NCBI RefSeq assembly: GCF_030332225.1
Contig: NZ_JAOWIF010000040.1
Coordinates: 62,001-126,000 of the forward strand
Length of the DNA: 64,000 nucleotides
Origin: Citrobacter sp. Cu233
GTDB taxonomy: Bacteria; Pseudomonadota; Gammaproteobacteria; Enterobacterales; Enterobacteriaceae
Direction of reading: 5' to 3'
Made by a program: the position numbers and the translations under genes. Position 1 is the first letter of the stretch. Each line of letters begins with the position of its first letter. Under the pieces are notes generated by a model, which did no database searches, was not told the DNA's origin, and saw nothing but the letters and a program-made list of their open reading frames with translations. This document shows positions 1 through 9,226 of the stretch, one piece after another.

Positions 1-74
1 GGAAAACCGTTATCCCCGAGTCTGTGTGTTAACCACCTGATTAAATAATATTTACGACGTACTGGAGAACTAAA

Positions 75-773
75 ATGTCTATTGGATTCAGAGTATTTAC
101 CCAACGTGAACTGCCTACAGCTGATGTTATCAATGGTTTCAAAACCATACCCGCAGCAAATATTGCCGACTGTATGGGGCGTCTGAGTGCGATGAATTGC
201 CGCATCCGTCGGATGACGGCACCTGCGGAGCAAAATATGGTTGGCGTCGCGCTGACGGTAAAAGCGCGTCCGGGCGACAATCTGATGATGCACAAAGCGC
301 TGAACATGATTAAACCTGGCGACATTCTGATCGTTTCCAACGAAGGGGACAGCAGCCAGTCGCTGATGGGCGAGATCATGGTCGCCTATGCCAAATCTCA
401 AGGCATTGCGGGTATCGTGCTGGACGGACCAATGCGTGATCTTGATACCATCTATGCAATGGGGGTTCCAGTTTATGCGACAGGTCATACCCCTGGCGGC
501 CCATTCAAAGAAGGTCCTGGTGAAGTCAATGTTCCAGTCGCCTGTGGCAATATTCACGTTATGCCGGGCGATATTATCGTCGGTGACAGCGATGGCGTCA
601 TTGTGATCCCTAAACACGATGCGGCAAAATTGCTGGAAGAAGCTCGCAAGTTTTCTGCCAACGATCATGCAAAACTGGTTGCGGCGCAGACCGGAAAAGC
701 CGATCGCAGTTGGGTGGATAAAGCGCTCGCGGCGAAAGGCTGTGAAACGATTGACGCTGTTTATCCGGGTTAA
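75..773 (+). CDS. RraA-like aldolase/decarboxylase (HMG/CHA aldolase family)
   Basis: This 232-residue cytoplasmic protein belongs to the RraA/demethylmenaquinone methyltransferase-like fold family. Members include 4-hydroxy-4-methyl-2-oxoglutarate and 4-carboxy-4-hydroxy-2-oxoadipate aldolases, which also decarboxylate oxaloacetate. Seen in the sequence: the segment DGPMRD at about residues 117-122 supplies the Arg-Asp pair used by the aldolases, and Glu100 follows a conserved Gly. It is longer than RNase E regulator RraA (about 160 residues), so an enzyme role is preferred. The start is supported by GGAG 7 bases upstream. It precedes a dicarboxylate-type permease and a malate dehydrogenase on the same strand, which suggests a keto-acid cleavage step. 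The exact substrate is unknown. Confidence 0.8.
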   Translation: MSIGFRVFTQRELPTADVINGFKTIPAANIADCMGRLSAMNCRIRRMTAPAEQNMVGVALTVKARPGDNLMMHKALNMIKPGDILIVSNEGDSSQSLMGEIMVAYAKSQGIAGIVLDGPMRDLDTIYAMGVPVYATGHTPGGPFKEGPGEVNVPVACGNIHVMPGDIIVGDSDGVIVIPKHDAAKLLEEARKFSANDHAKLVAAQTGKADRSWVDKALAAKGCETIDAVYPG

Positions 774-827
774 CTTTACAGATGCCAGCCACGTTTGTGG
801 CTGGCTTGCTCAAATAGGCTAATAATA

Positions 828-2249
828 ATGGCAGAAAAAATAAAAACGTTGTCGTTTAAGAAACGGTGGGGAATTCCGTTAGCGATCCTGGCGATGGCGA
901 TTACTTATACATTTCCCATGGCCGGACTCTCTATGGAGGGGAAGCATGCGCTGGTATTGTTTGCGGGTGTTTTTATCCTGTTCTTATCCGAACCTATCCC
1001 CATTGTTGTTTCAAGCTTGCTGATTGTTCCTGCAGCTGTATTATTAAAAGTATGCAGCTTAAAAATGGCGCTATCGGGTTTTTCATCATCTTCATCTTAT
1101 CTTCTGGTCGGCGCATTTATTATGGCTGTGGCGCTAACCAAAACGCGATTAGCGGAACGGATTACTTTTTTAATTCTTAAAGTTACCGGCAGTAGTGTGC
1201 GTAATTTAACACTGGGGGTGACAATTGCTAATATTGTGCTGGCATTCTTTATTCCGTCGTCCACGCCAAGAGTCGCGATCCTGCTACCCATTTGTCTGAA
1301 TTTAATTGCGTTGTTTAAAGAGGAAGGGCGAACGAAATTCGCAGTAAATTTACTGCTTACCATGTCGTTTACTAATTCCACGATCAGTGGCGGTATTTTG
1401 ACAGCCAATTTACCGAACCCCATTACCGTTGAGTTTATTCATAATGCCGGCGGGCCAATGATCTCCTATCTTGATTTTTTGATAGTCGGATTCCCGCCAG
1501 CGTTACTGATGACGTTTATTACCTGGATCTACCTGCAGTTTGCTTATCCGCCTGAGCAATCGCATATCCCCGGCGGAGAGCGGTTGATTAAAGACAGCCT
1601 GGACGGGATGGGGAAAATGTCTGCGGCTGAGTGGAAAACGTTGTGGATTTTCCTCGGCGTAGTCTTCCTGTGGGTCACCGGCGATTGGATAGGTGTCGAT
1701 TCTACCACGGCCTGTATGCTGGGGGCTTGTCTACTCTTTTTCCCTAAAATTGGCGTTATTAATTGGTCGGAAGCCAATAAAGGCGTGTCGTGGCAAGTGC
1801 TGTTCATTTGCGGCGGTGGTGTCAGTATGGGGGCTATTTTGATGAAAACCGGTGCGGCAGAATGGATATCGATGTTGATCTTTAACCATCTGGGTTTATC
1901 CACGCTGAGTACCATCGCCTTGCTGATTGTCGTGCTTATCGTCGTGCAATACATGCATATTTTCTTTGTGGGCACTACGGCGATGGCGGCAGCAATGTTG
2001 CCTGTATTGATTGGTATTGCCCATGCTGCAGGTTTGCCACCGGCAATGCTGGCGTTACCGGGTGGGATGATTATTGGGGCTTATCCATTGTTGATGTTTT
2101 ATAACACCATTCCGGGTGTGTTGGTTTTTGGTACCGGGAAGGTTGCTATCAATGATTATCCGCGCGTGGGTATTGTGCTGTGTGCGATTGCTTGTCTGAT
2201 TTATGCATTGTGCGCATTGTATTATTGGCCAATGCTTGGCGTATTTTAA
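828..2249 (+). CDS. DASS/SLC13-family anion permease
   Basis: A polytopic inner-membrane carrier of 473 residues with roughly 12 hydrophobic segments. It resembles the divalent anion:sodium symporter (SLC13/CitT) family. Visible features are two pseudo-repeated Ser/Thr-Asn loops, FTNSTISGG near residue 180 and FVGTTAMAAAMLP near residue 380, which correspond to the substrate and cation loops of this family. The open frame continues upstream to 795, but the ATG at 828 starts a typical short N-terminus (MAEKIK) and leaves a normal 54-base gap after the aldolase gene, so it is chosen. Its place between an RraA-like enzyme and malate dehydrogenase makes a C4-dicarboxylate or hydroxy-acid the likely cargo; the actual substrate cannot be read from the sequence. 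Confidence 0.85.
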   Translation: MAEKIKTLSFKKRWGIPLAILAMAITYTFPMAGLSMEGKHALVLFAGVFILFLSEPIPIVVSSLLIVPAAVLLKVCSLKMALSGFSSSSSYLLVGAFIMAVALTKTRLAERITFLILKVTGSSVRNLTLGVTIANIVLAFFIPSSTPRVAILLPICLNLIALFKEEGRTKFAVNLLLTMSFTNSTISGGILTANLPNPITVEFIHNAGGPMISYLDFLIVGFPPALLMTFITWIYLQFAYPPEQSHIPGGERLIKDSLDGMGKMSAAEWKTLWIFLGVVFLWVTGDWIGVDSTTACMLGACLLFFPKIGVINWSEANKGVSWQVLFICGGGVSMGAILMKTGAAEWISMLIFNHLGLSTLSTIALLIVVLIVVQYMHIFFVGTTAMAAAMLPVLIGIAHAAGLPPAMLALPGGMIIGAYPLLMFYNTIPGVLVFGTGKVAINDYPRVGIVLCAIACLIYALCALYYWPMLGVF

Positions 2250-2358
2250 TTTTCAGAAATAATTACTTATTTGTTGTTAACGATTATTTTACCGTGGTGT
2301 TCATCTGAGCCATCGCGTGGTTAATTATATCTATCGATAACCCTGTAAAGGATATTAT

Positions 2359-3300
2359 ATGAAAGTTACACTTCTTGGCGCTGCCGGAGGAATAGGGCAG
2401 GCTTTGTCGTTACTCCTTAAATTACACATGCCAGAGGGGGCTGAACTAGCACTATACGATATATCAACAGCAACACCAGGGATTGCTGTTGATTTAAGCC
2501 ATATTCCAACCGATGTGCATATTCACGGGTATTGTGGCGCTCAGATCCAACATGCGTTAGAAGGTGCAAATATTGTTATTGTCTGTGCCGGTATTGCCCG
2601 TAAGCCGGGAATGGATCGTTCTGATCTCTTCAGTATTAATGCCAATATTATTCATCAGCTTATTGGTGATGTCGCAAAGATATGCCCGGATGCCTGTATT
2701 GGTATTATTACTAACCCTGTCAATACCACGGTGGCGATTGCCGCTAATGTCCTGCAAAAGGCTGGTGTCTACGATAAAAACAAGCTCTTTGGTATCACCA
2801 CGTTGGATGTCATTCGCGCAAATACGTTTGTTGCACAAATGAAAGGCTGCAGCGTGCGGGACATTGAGGTTCCGGTTATCGGCGGACATTCGGGCGTCAC
2901 GATCCTGCCGTTGTTCTCGCAGCTTACGGAGATAAAACTATCCGATGACGATATCCGTGCGCTGACAGACCTGGTACAAAATGCCGGGACTCGGGTAGTC
3001 GAAGCAAAAGCGGGAGCCGGGTCGGCCACATTATCAATGGGGCAGGCAGCCGCACGTTTTTGTTTGTCGTTACTCCGTGCACTGAATGGGGAACAAGGCA
3101 TTGTGGAATGCGCATATGTAGAAGGCGGCAGCCAATACGCCCGTTTTTTTGCCCAGCCAGTCGAATTGGGCGTCAACGGAGTATCTCGCGTTATTGCGCT
3201 AACTGACCTGAGCCGCGCTGAGCAGGATGCACTCGAGGCAATGCAAAGCGAACTGCGTAAAGATATTGCGTTTGGTGAGCGGTTTGTTTGTAAGAATTAA
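2359..3300 (+). CDS. Malate dehydrogenase-like NAD-dependent enzyme (accessory paralogue)
   Basis: A 313-residue member of the LDH/MDH family, close in length to E. coli Mdh (312). Seen: the dinucleotide-binding loop GAAGGIGQ at 7-14, the substrate-binding arginines R81 and R87 in ARKPGMDR, D150 and R153 in TLDVIR, and the catalytic H177 in GGHSG. All active-site residues that set malate/oxaloacetate specificity are present, so it should interconvert malate and oxaloacetate with NAD. AAAGGA lies 7 bases before the ATG. The location downstream of a permease and an RraA-like enzyme, rather than near argR, argues that it is an additional catabolic copy and not the housekeeping mdh. That is inference, because the rest of the genome is not visible. 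Confidence 0.88.
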   Translation: MKVTLLGAAGGIGQALSLLLKLHMPEGAELALYDISTATPGIAVDLSHIPTDVHIHGYCGAQIQHALEGANIVIVCAGIARKPGMDRSDLFSINANIIHQLIGDVAKICPDACIGIITNPVNTTVAIAANVLQKAGVYDKNKLFGITTLDVIRANTFVAQMKGCSVRDIEVPVIGGHSGVTILPLFSQLTEIKLSDDDIRALTDLVQNAGTRVVEAKAGAGSATLSMGQAAARFCLSLLRALNGEQGIVECAYVEGGSQYARFFAQPVELGVNGVSRVIALTDLSRAEQDALEAMQSELRKDIAFGERFVCKN

Positions 3301-3316
3301 CCGTGGCGGTTTTTAA

Positions 3317-3341
3317 AAAGCCGATCATCGAAATCGGCTTT
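3317..3341 (+). terminator. Hairpin after the mdh-like gene
   Basis: AAAGCCGAT and ATCGGCTTT form a 9-bp perfect stem with a 7-base loop, 16 bases after the stop codon. The T-run is short (only the Ts of the stem), so it is a probable but imperfect intrinsic terminator that closes the three-gene operon. Confidence 0.5.
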
Positions 3342-3468
3342 CAACGTTTGCCGGGCCGGTAACGTTGTGCATCTGAGCATCATTGCAGACGAATGACGTC
3401 TGGAGGAATTTTGCTAACTGGCGCATATTACGTTATCGCTTTTTTGCCAAAACAATAAGGAACCTGCA

Positions 3469-3696
3469 ATGCCGCATATCGATATTAAATGTTTTCCTCG
3501 CGCCCTTACCAACGAACAAAAAACCGCACTGGCGGCGGATATTACAGATGTCATTATTCGCCATTTGCAAAGCAAAGACAGCTCAGTCAGCGTGGCGTTG
3601 AATGAAATTGAGCCTGAGGCGTGGCAAGCCGTATGGGATGCGGAAATCGTGCCGCAGATGGACACGTTGATTAAAAAACCCGGTTACAGTATGTGA
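3469..3696 (+). CDS. pptA: Tautomerase PptA (4-oxalocrotonate tautomerase family)
   Basis: A 75-residue protein of the 4-OT tautomerase superfamily, matching E. coli PptA (YdcE) in length and sequence character. The initiator Met is followed directly by Pro (MPHIDIKCF). Removal of Met would expose the catalytic N-terminal proline that acts as general base in enol-keto conversion. An AAGGA Shine-Dalgarno sequence precedes the ATG. In E. coli the gene lies next to yddH and nhoA; here a 2-kb alkyl sulfatase gene is inserted between them on the opposite strand. The physiological substrate is not known even in E. coli. Confidence 0.9.
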   Translation: MPHIDIKCFPRALTNEQKTALAADITDVIIRHLQSKDSSVSVALNEIEPEAWQAVWDAEIVPQMDTLIKKPGYSM

Positions 3697-3697
3697 G

Positions 3698-3726
3698 AAA
3701 AACGGGCGAGTGATTCGCCCGTTTTT
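3698..3726. terminator. Bidirectional terminator between pptA and the alkyl sulfatase gene
   Basis: AAAAACGGGCGA and TCGCCCGTTTTT form a near-perfect stem with a short loop. A flanking T-run on one strand and A-run on the other serve both convergent genes. Confidence 0.85.
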
Positions 3727-3733
3727 AATGCTG

Positions 3734-5710
3734 TTATGGTGTGACAATATTGAACCAGAATTCAAATTTATCCATGTAACCGAGCATGGCGTCGAGCCTG
3801 GCGCTGTCACCGGTAATTTTCACGTCACCGCTGTCCTGCGCCTGCTTCAGCGTCACTTCCTTGAGGATGATTTTGTTCAGCGTATCGCGATTGAGCGCGA
3901 TAGTGGCATCCGCATCTTTCGCTTCGGAATTCGCGGTATGGTTCAGAACACCGTTTTCCAGCTCCAGTTTGTATTTACCACCATCGCTACCAAGGTCGAT
4001 ATTGAATACTGATTTCGCATCGCCCGCTTTCTGCCCGTTAATATGTACCGCCAGGTAGTCGAAGAACATTTCTGGCGTCATGGCGCGGACGGTATCCGGA
4101 CTGGCCGTATTCGGCGTCGGGCCTTTCACCACGCCGTTGCGCAGTTCTTGTGCGCCCGTCAGGTAGAAGTTACGCCACGGACCAGACTCTGCCTGATAGC
4201 CTAATTGTTCCAGCGCATCGGCTTCCAGATTACGTGCGGCCTGGTTGTTCGGATCGGCAAACACCACTTTGCTCACCACCTGTGCCACCCAGCGATAGTT
4301 ACCCTGGTCGTAGTCAGCTTTCGCTTTTTGCAGAATGGCATCCGCACCGCCCATATAGTCGACGAATTTCTTCGCCGCTTCTTCCGGCGGCAGTTCATCA
4401 AGTGTGGCTGGGTTGCCGTCAAACCAGCCGAGGTACAGCACATAGGTGGCTTTTACATCGTGACTGACGGAACCATAGTACCCGCGGTTCGCCCAGGTGT
4501 GTGCCAGTGAATCCGGTAGCTTAAAGTTCGCCGCGATTTCATCACGGGTCAGACCTTCGTTGGCCATGCGTAGCGTCTGGTCGTTAATATAACGATACAG
4601 GTCGCGCTGGCTCTTCAGCAGTTTCACCACCTTGTCATTACCCCAGGTCGGCCAATGGTGCTGTGCCATCAGAATTTCCGCTTTATCACCCCAGCGAACA
4701 ATCGCTTCGTTGATATATTTGGACCACGGCAACGGTTCACGGATTTTTGCACCGCGCAGAGAGTAGGTGTTGTGCAGGGTATGGGTGACATCTTCAGCCG
4801 ATTCGATGAGTTTTTTCTCTTCGATGTACCACAACATTTCTGAAGGCGCTTCGGAGCCCGGAGCCAACATGAAGTCATAGGTCAGGCCATCGATAACCTC
4901 TTTTTGCCCATCTTTCTCGATGATATTCGTTGGCGCAATCAGAGTAACCGTTCCTGCGGAGGTGGTGGTTCCCAGCCCCGCGCCGACCTGACCTTTAGCA
5001 TCAGGTTTTAGCAGGTTGCCGTACATGTAGCTGGCACGGCGGCTCATGACGTTACCGGCCATGATGTTTTCAGCAACCGCAGCTTCCATAAAGCCGGCAG
5101 GTGCATAGACCTTCACTTTGCCTGCTTTAACATCGGCTTCATCAACAACGCCGCGCACACCACCGTAATGGTCGACGTGGCTGTGGGTATAAATCACCGC
5201 GACAACCGGTTTTTTGCCACGGTTTTTAAAGTAGAGCTCCATGCCTGCCCTGGCCGTTTCTGCCGACACTAATGGGTCAACAACGGTGATGCCTTCTTTA
5301 CCTTCGATGATGGTCATATTCGACAAATCGAGGTTACGGATCTGATAGACACCCTCCGTGACTTCAAACAACCCGCTGATATTGATCAACTGAGACTGGC
5401 GCCACAAGCTCGGGTTTACCGTATCCGGCGCCTTATCGCCTTCCTTAATAAACGCATACTGTTGCGGATTCCAGATTACGTTGCCTTGTTCACCTTTAAT
5501 CATGTCCTGAGGAATCGGGGCGATAAAGCCTTTGTGCGCGTCGGTAAAGTCGGTGTTATCAGAAAAGGAGAGTTGATTGTAGAGTGCATTGTTGGCTTGT
5601 TGCGTGGCTGCCGTAGCCTCTTTCGGGGCTTCAGCAGACATGACGGGAACAGCAAAAGACGTTAATAACCCAGCAAGCATAAAACTTTGTGCGATTCTAT
5701 TAAGTTGCAT
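3734..5710 (-). CDS. Exported alkyl sulfatase (YjcS/SdsA1 type)
   Basis: A 658-residue metallo-beta-lactamase-fold enzyme of the linear alkyl sulfatase family (E. coli YjcS, Pseudomonas SdsA1), which hydrolyse primary alkyl sulfates such as SDS. Seen: a signal peptide ending near SAEA, the zinc-binding THSHVDHYGG at about residues 175-184, a central dimerisation region, and a C-terminal SCP2-like lipid-binding domain ending about 120 residues later than a bare hydrolase. An ATG 8 codons upstream (5734) is possible, but AGAGG sits 8 bases before the ATG at 5710, and that start places the hydrophobic signal core properly. It sits alone between pptA and yddH, an insertion compared with E. coli. 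Confidence 0.88.
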   Translation of the reverse strand: MQLNRIAQSFMLAGLLTSFAVPVMSAEAPKEATAATQQANNALYNQLSFSDNTDFTDAHKGFIAPIPQDMIKGEQGNVIWNPQQYAFIKEGDKAPDTVNPSLWRQSQLINISGLFEVTEGVYQIRNLDLSNMTIIEGKEGITVVDPLVSAETARAGMELYFKNRGKKPVVAVIYTHSHVDHYGGVRGVVDEADVKAGKVKVYAPAGFMEAAVAENIMAGNVMSRRASYMYGNLLKPDAKGQVGAGLGTTTSAGTVTLIAPTNIIEKDGQKEVIDGLTYDFMLAPGSEAPSEMLWYIEEKKLIESAEDVTHTLHNTYSLRGAKIREPLPWSKYINEAIVRWGDKAEILMAQHHWPTWGNDKVVKLLKSQRDLYRYINDQTLRMANEGLTRDEIAANFKLPDSLAHTWANRGYYGSVSHDVKATYVLYLGWFDGNPATLDELPPEEAAKKFVDYMGGADAILQKAKADYDQGNYRWVAQVVSKVVFADPNNQAARNLEADALEQLGYQAESGPWRNFYLTGAQELRNGVVKGPTPNTASPDTVRAMTPEMFFDYLAVHINGQKAGDAKSVFNIDLGSDGGKYKLELENGVLNHTANSEAKDADATIALNRDTLNKIILKEVTLKQAQDSGDVKITGDSARLDAMLGYMDKFEFWFNIVTP

Positions 5711-5926
5711 CGTAAAACCTCTCTGATACTTCATAAGTACAGTTCTGGGGGGATGCTGCTTTAATGGATTGCGTTTTGAATCAATATTTGACTTAGTGCA
5801 CGATTAACTATAATTCACATGAATGATTCAGCAAGGTAAGGGAAACGATTTATCTGGCTGGTTTTTCGGAAGTTTTGATAAGGATGATGGGGATGACAGG
5901 CGGATCTGCCATCCGTTTGTCTGTGA

Positions 5927-6499
5927 TTATTTACCGGCAGTAACCTGTTTTCCACTGGTGATAAATGTGCCTGCGCCAAGATGGTGCAAAGTATTGAGTT
6001 TGCCATCATCAAACTGCCATCGTCCTTGCACAAATACCCGCTCATCGGCAGCGGCAGAAACCACTTCTCCAAACAAGGTGTCATATTTGTCCTGAGCCGC
6101 TGTGGCAGGAAGCAGGCGGCATTCCATCCAGGCGAGACACTTGGTTTCTATTAGCGGCAATCCCAATACTGGGCCTTTGACCACCGGAATGCCGTAGCAG
6201 TTGAACTTATCTTCTATTCGACCGGAAACACTCCCCACGGCATAGGTCCAGTTTGTCGCGGCAACACCTGGAATAACAATACCAAATTGACCGCTACGTT
6301 CGATCAGTTCGCGCGACCAGGCGGTTTTGTCGACAACAATGGCCACCCGCGGCGGATCAAATTCCACGGGCATTGACCACGCGGCCGCCATCACATTACG
6401 CCGTTCTGTATTCGCGTCACGACTGGTTATCAAAATGGTGGGGCCGTGATTAAGCAGTCGGCAGGCGTGTTGTAATTCAACCGGACGAAAATGACTCAT
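5927..6499 (-). CDS. yddH: YddH-like flavin reductase family protein
   Basis: A 190-residue FMN-binding split-barrel protein of the flavin reductase-like family, with RNVMAAAWSMPVEFDPPRVA near residues 25-45 as the typical FMN-contacting segment. It corresponds to E. coli YddH, which has the same neighbours. The open frame reaches 6595, but the ATG at 6499 begins MSHFRPVEL like E. coli YddH and has AAGGAG 6 bases upstream, so the shorter start is used. It probably reduces flavin or acts as a flavin-dependent reductase; its substrate is unknown. It is divergent from nhoA, with about 160 bases of shared promoter region. Confidence 0.85.
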   Translation of the reverse strand: MSHFRPVELQHACRLLNHGPTILITSRDANTERRNVMAAAWSMPVEFDPPRVAIVVDKTAWSRELIERSGQFGIVIPGVAATNWTYAVGSVSGRIEDKFNCYGIPVVKGPVLGLPLIETKCLAWMECRLLPATAAQDKYDTLFGEVVSAAADERVFVQGRWQFDDGKLNTLHHLGAGTFITSGKQVTAGK

Positions 6500-6657
6500 A
6501 GCGACTCCTTGGCAGAATAAAAATGACATCACAATAAACATAGATATTAACGGGATTAGCGATTTTGTCGCCTCATCGGGGTGAACAGCGCACAAAAGCG
6601 ACCGCGTAAAATTAAAAATGCGTTATAAGTACAGCATTCAACAAACAGGAATCCCGT

Positions 6658-7503
6658 ATGACGCCTTTTTTAAACGCTTATTTTGCCCGTATTGGCTGGT
6701 CAGATGTGCCCAACGTCGATATTGAAACTTTGAGAGCGCTGCACTTACTGCATAACAGTGCCATACCCTTTGAAAATCTTGATGTGCTGCTGCCACGTGA
6801 AATGCAGCTTGACGATGTGTCCCTTGAAGAGAAGTTGGTCACTGCCCGCCGCGGTGGTTATTGCTTTGAACAAAATGGTGTATTTGAACGGGCGCTACGC
6901 GACATCGGCTTTACCGTACGTAGTTTGCTGGGACGCGTGGTATTGGCGAATCCGTCAAGTCTGCCGCCGCGTACACATCGCCTGTTACTGGTTGAATTAC
7001 AGGGTGAACAGTGGATCGCTGACGTTGGATTTGGCGGACAAACGCTGACGGCCCCCATTCGTCTGCAGGCTGATCTTGAACAGCAAACGCCGCACGGAAA
7101 CTATCGGCTGGTTCAGGAGGGTGAAGACTGGATATTGCAGTTCCGCCATCATGATCACTGGCAGTCAATGTACCGATTCGATCTGGTGGTGCAACATCAC
7201 AGCGATTATCTGATGGGTAACTTCTGGTCTGCACACTGGCCACAGTCGCATTTCCGTCACCATCTGCTGATGTGTCGCCATTTACCCGACGGTGGCAAGC
7301 TGACCCTGACCAACTTCCATTTTACTCACTATGAAGATGGCCATGCGGTAGAGCAGATTAACTTACCAGACGTTGCGAGCCTGTATGCGCTGTTGCAGGA
7401 CCGCTTTGGTCTGGGGGTTGATGACGTCAAACATGGCTTTACTGAGGCTGAACTGGCGACGGTAATGGCAGCGTTTGACACGCATCCGGAGGCGGGGAAA
7501 TAG
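6658..7503 (+). CDS. nhoA: Arylamine N-acetyltransferase
   Basis: A 281-residue cytoplasmic enzyme that transfers acetyl from acetyl-CoA to arylamines, N-hydroxyarylamines and hydrazines. The catalytic triad is intact: C69 in RRGGYCFEQN, H107 in PRTHRL and D122 in WIADVGFGG. Length and sequence agree with E. coli and Salmonella NhoA, the enzyme that activates nitroaromatic mutagens by O-acetylation. Translation begins at ATG 6658 after ACAGGAAT. The gene is divergent from yddH and convergent with yddE, with a REP-like palindrome just after its stop codon. Confidence 0.95.
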   Translation: MTPFLNAYFARIGWSDVPNVDIETLRALHLLHNSAIPFENLDVLLPREMQLDDVSLEEKLVTARRGGYCFEQNGVFERALRDIGFTVRSLLGRVVLANPSSLPPRTHRLLLVELQGEQWIADVGFGGQTLTAPIRLQADLEQQTPHGNYRLVQEGEDWILQFRHHDHWQSMYRFDLVVQHHSDYLMGNFWSAHWPQSHFRHHLLMCRHLPDGGKLTLTNFHFTHYEDGHAVEQINLPDVASLYALLQDRFGLGVDDVKHGFTEAELATVMAAFDTHPEAGK

Positions 7504-7512
7504 GGTGTTTTG

Positions 7513-7543
7513 GCCGGATGGCGACACAAGCGCGACATCCGGC
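7513..7543. repeat. REP-like palindrome
   Basis: GCCGGATG and CATCCGGC form an imperfect palindrome in the gap between convergent nhoA and yddE. Sequence and location are typical of enterobacterial REP units, which stabilise mRNA ends or bind gyrase and Pol I. Confidence 0.75.
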
Positions 7544-7554
7544 AATGCGTTTAT

Positions 7555-8448
7555 TTAAAAATCAATCTTCCATTCGGCGTGGAACAGGATTACTGCTGCG
7601 CCGGAAATCGTCACTTTTTCTGGCTGGTTTTCACGGATAGTCACCGTCACATCAACAATACCGTCGCGTCCCAGCGCACGGCCCTGATGCCCCTGAACCT
7701 GCAACGTTTTTCCGTCATGCGCCATCAGATTGTGGTGCACCAGCCAGGCCCCCATTGGACCGTTGGCGTTACCCGTGACCGGATCTTCCACAATGCCGAT
7801 AGCCGGTGAAAACATGCGCCCATCGGTGGCGTTTTCTCCTGGGCGGATCTGGAACGGGAAGAAGCCATTGCAGCCGATGTGCTGGCTGAGCGTGGTTAAT
7901 GCCGACAGGTCTGGGGACAGGGCGTCCAGATCGACTTCTGGCTTCAGCGGGATCATCACTTTCGAATGCCCGGTGGACGCAATCTGGACTGGCAGCCCAG
8001 GCAGCATATCGTCCTCGGTCAGGTGCAGGGCCGCGATGATGGCTGTACGCGTTGCCCCCTCCAGCGGCGGTTCAAAACTTGGCTTCCCCTGTTCCAGACT
8101 GATACGATAGTTACCACCTTCAGCATGAATTTCAACGCGATGACGCCCGGCGAGTGACGTTTGCCAGACGGTCGTATCACCGAGCCCCAGTACGTTGGCG
8201 CGAACATAATGCGCGGCAACTGTGGCATGCCCACAGATAGGCACTTCGACCGTTGGGGTGAAGTAGCGAATGCGTACATCGCTGTCGTTGCTGGACAGCA
8301 GAAAAGCGGTTTCCGAATGACGCAGTTCACGCGCAATCAGCTGCATCTGCGCGTCACTCAGCCCGTCCGCATGCAGCACAACGCCTGCGGAATTGCCGCG
8401 AAACGGTTCTGACGTAAAGGCATCGACGTGGTAAACCTGTGGTTTCAT
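7555..8448 (-). CDS. yddE: PhzF-family protein YddE
   Basis: A 297-residue member of the PhzF/diaminopimelate epimerase-fold family, the same length as E. coli YddE. Visible family marks are the N-terminal YHVDAFTSEPFRGN with its Asn-Ser-Ala-Gly run, the conserved E48 region RHSETAFLL, and the C-terminal GIVEDPVTGNANGP loop that carries the second active-site half. Family members isomerise small amino-acid-like substrates; no substrate is established for YddE. It is a single gene with REP-like sequences on both sides. Confidence 0.92.
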   Translation of the reverse strand: MKPQVYHVDAFTSEPFRGNSAGVVLHADGLSDAQMQLIARELRHSETAFLLSSNDSDVRIRYFTPTVEVPICGHATVAAHYVRANVLGLGDTTVWQTSLAGRHRVEIHAEGGNYRISLEQGKPSFEPPLEGATRTAIIAALHLTEDDMLPGLPVQIASTGHSKVMIPLKPEVDLDALSPDLSALTTLSQHIGCNGFFPFQIRPGENATDGRMFSPAIGIVEDPVTGNANGPMGAWLVHHNLMAHDGKTLQVQGHQGRALGRDGIVDVTVTIRENQPEKVTISGAAVILFHAEWKIDF

Positions 8449-8507
8449 TGACGTTCTCCCTGGGATAGAGAAGCATCATAGCGCACAAAAAGTGGTATAG
8501 CGATGTC

Positions 8508-8534
8508 GCCCGGTAAGCATAAGCGCCACCGGGC
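8508..8534. repeat. REP-like palindrome
   Basis: GCCCGGT and ACCGGGC flank a 13-base AAGCATAAGCGCC loop, a form common in Citrobacter, Enterobacter and Klebsiella REP sequences. It sits between yddE and the 3' end of the nar operon. Confidence 0.75.
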
Positions 8535-8545
8535 ATCAGAGACAC

Positions 8546-9226
8546 TTAACGGCGGGAACGTACTATCTGGTAACGGCGGGTGAAATACTCAACCGGTGCG
8601 CTCCAGACATGAACCAGGCGGGTGAACGGGAACAGCAGAAAAATGGTCATTCCAAGCACCAGATGAACACGGAAAATGAGCGCCACGCCATCCAGATGTG
8701 CAGACGCGCCGCCCTGGAAGGTGACTACCGACTGCGCCCAACCCACCAGTTTCAGCATTTCACTGCCGTCAGGATGTTGCGCCGAGAACGGTATGGTGGT
8801 CAGACCGAGAATGCACTGGATCAGCAACACGCACAGGATCAGAATATCCGCCGTCGAGGACGTGGCCCGCACACGCGAGTTGGTTAGACGACGAACCAGC
8901 AAACCCATACCGCCAACGAGCGTCAGCACGCCGCAGATACCGCCCGCAATCATCGCCATTTGCTGCTTTACCGCAATCGGCAGGAACCAGGCGTACATCC
9001 AGTGTGGGGTTAACATGCCGAACAGGTGGCCAAAGAAAATCCCCAAAATGCCGATATGGAACAGGTTTGACCACAGTACCATGCCGCGTTTGTCCAGCAT
9101 CTGACTGGAGGCGGCGCGCCAGGTGTACTGTCCGTAGTCGTAACGTAACCAACTGCCGAGGATAAACACCGTACCGCACAAATATGGGTAGATGTCGTAA
9201 AAAAAGACGTTCAGATACTGTATCAT
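8546..9226 (-). CDS. narV: Nitrate reductase Z gamma subunit (cytochrome b)
   Basis: The 226-residue membrane subunit of the second respiratory nitrate reductase. It is a five-helix NarI-type protein that carries two b haems and takes electrons from quinol. Seen: N-terminal [27 protein letters not shown], the paired histidines in the [16 protein letters not shown] and [10 protein letters not shown] helices that ligate haem, and a C-terminal cytoplasmic tail. Its ATG overlaps the narW stop by four bases, so the genes are translationally coupled. It is the last gene of narUZYWV and feeds electrons through NarY to NarZ. Confidence 0.97.
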   Translation of the reverse strand: MIQYLNVFFYDIYPYLCGTVFILGSWLRYDYGQYTWRAASSQMLDKRGMVLWSNLFHIGILGIFFGHLFGMLTPHWMYAWFLPIAVKQQMAMIAGGICGVLTLVGGMGLLVRRLTNSRVRATSSTADILILCVLLIQCILGLTTIPFSAQHPDGSEMLKLVGWAQSVVTFQGGASAHLDGVALIFRVHLVLGMTIFLLFPFTRLVHVWSAPVEYFTRRYQIVRSRR

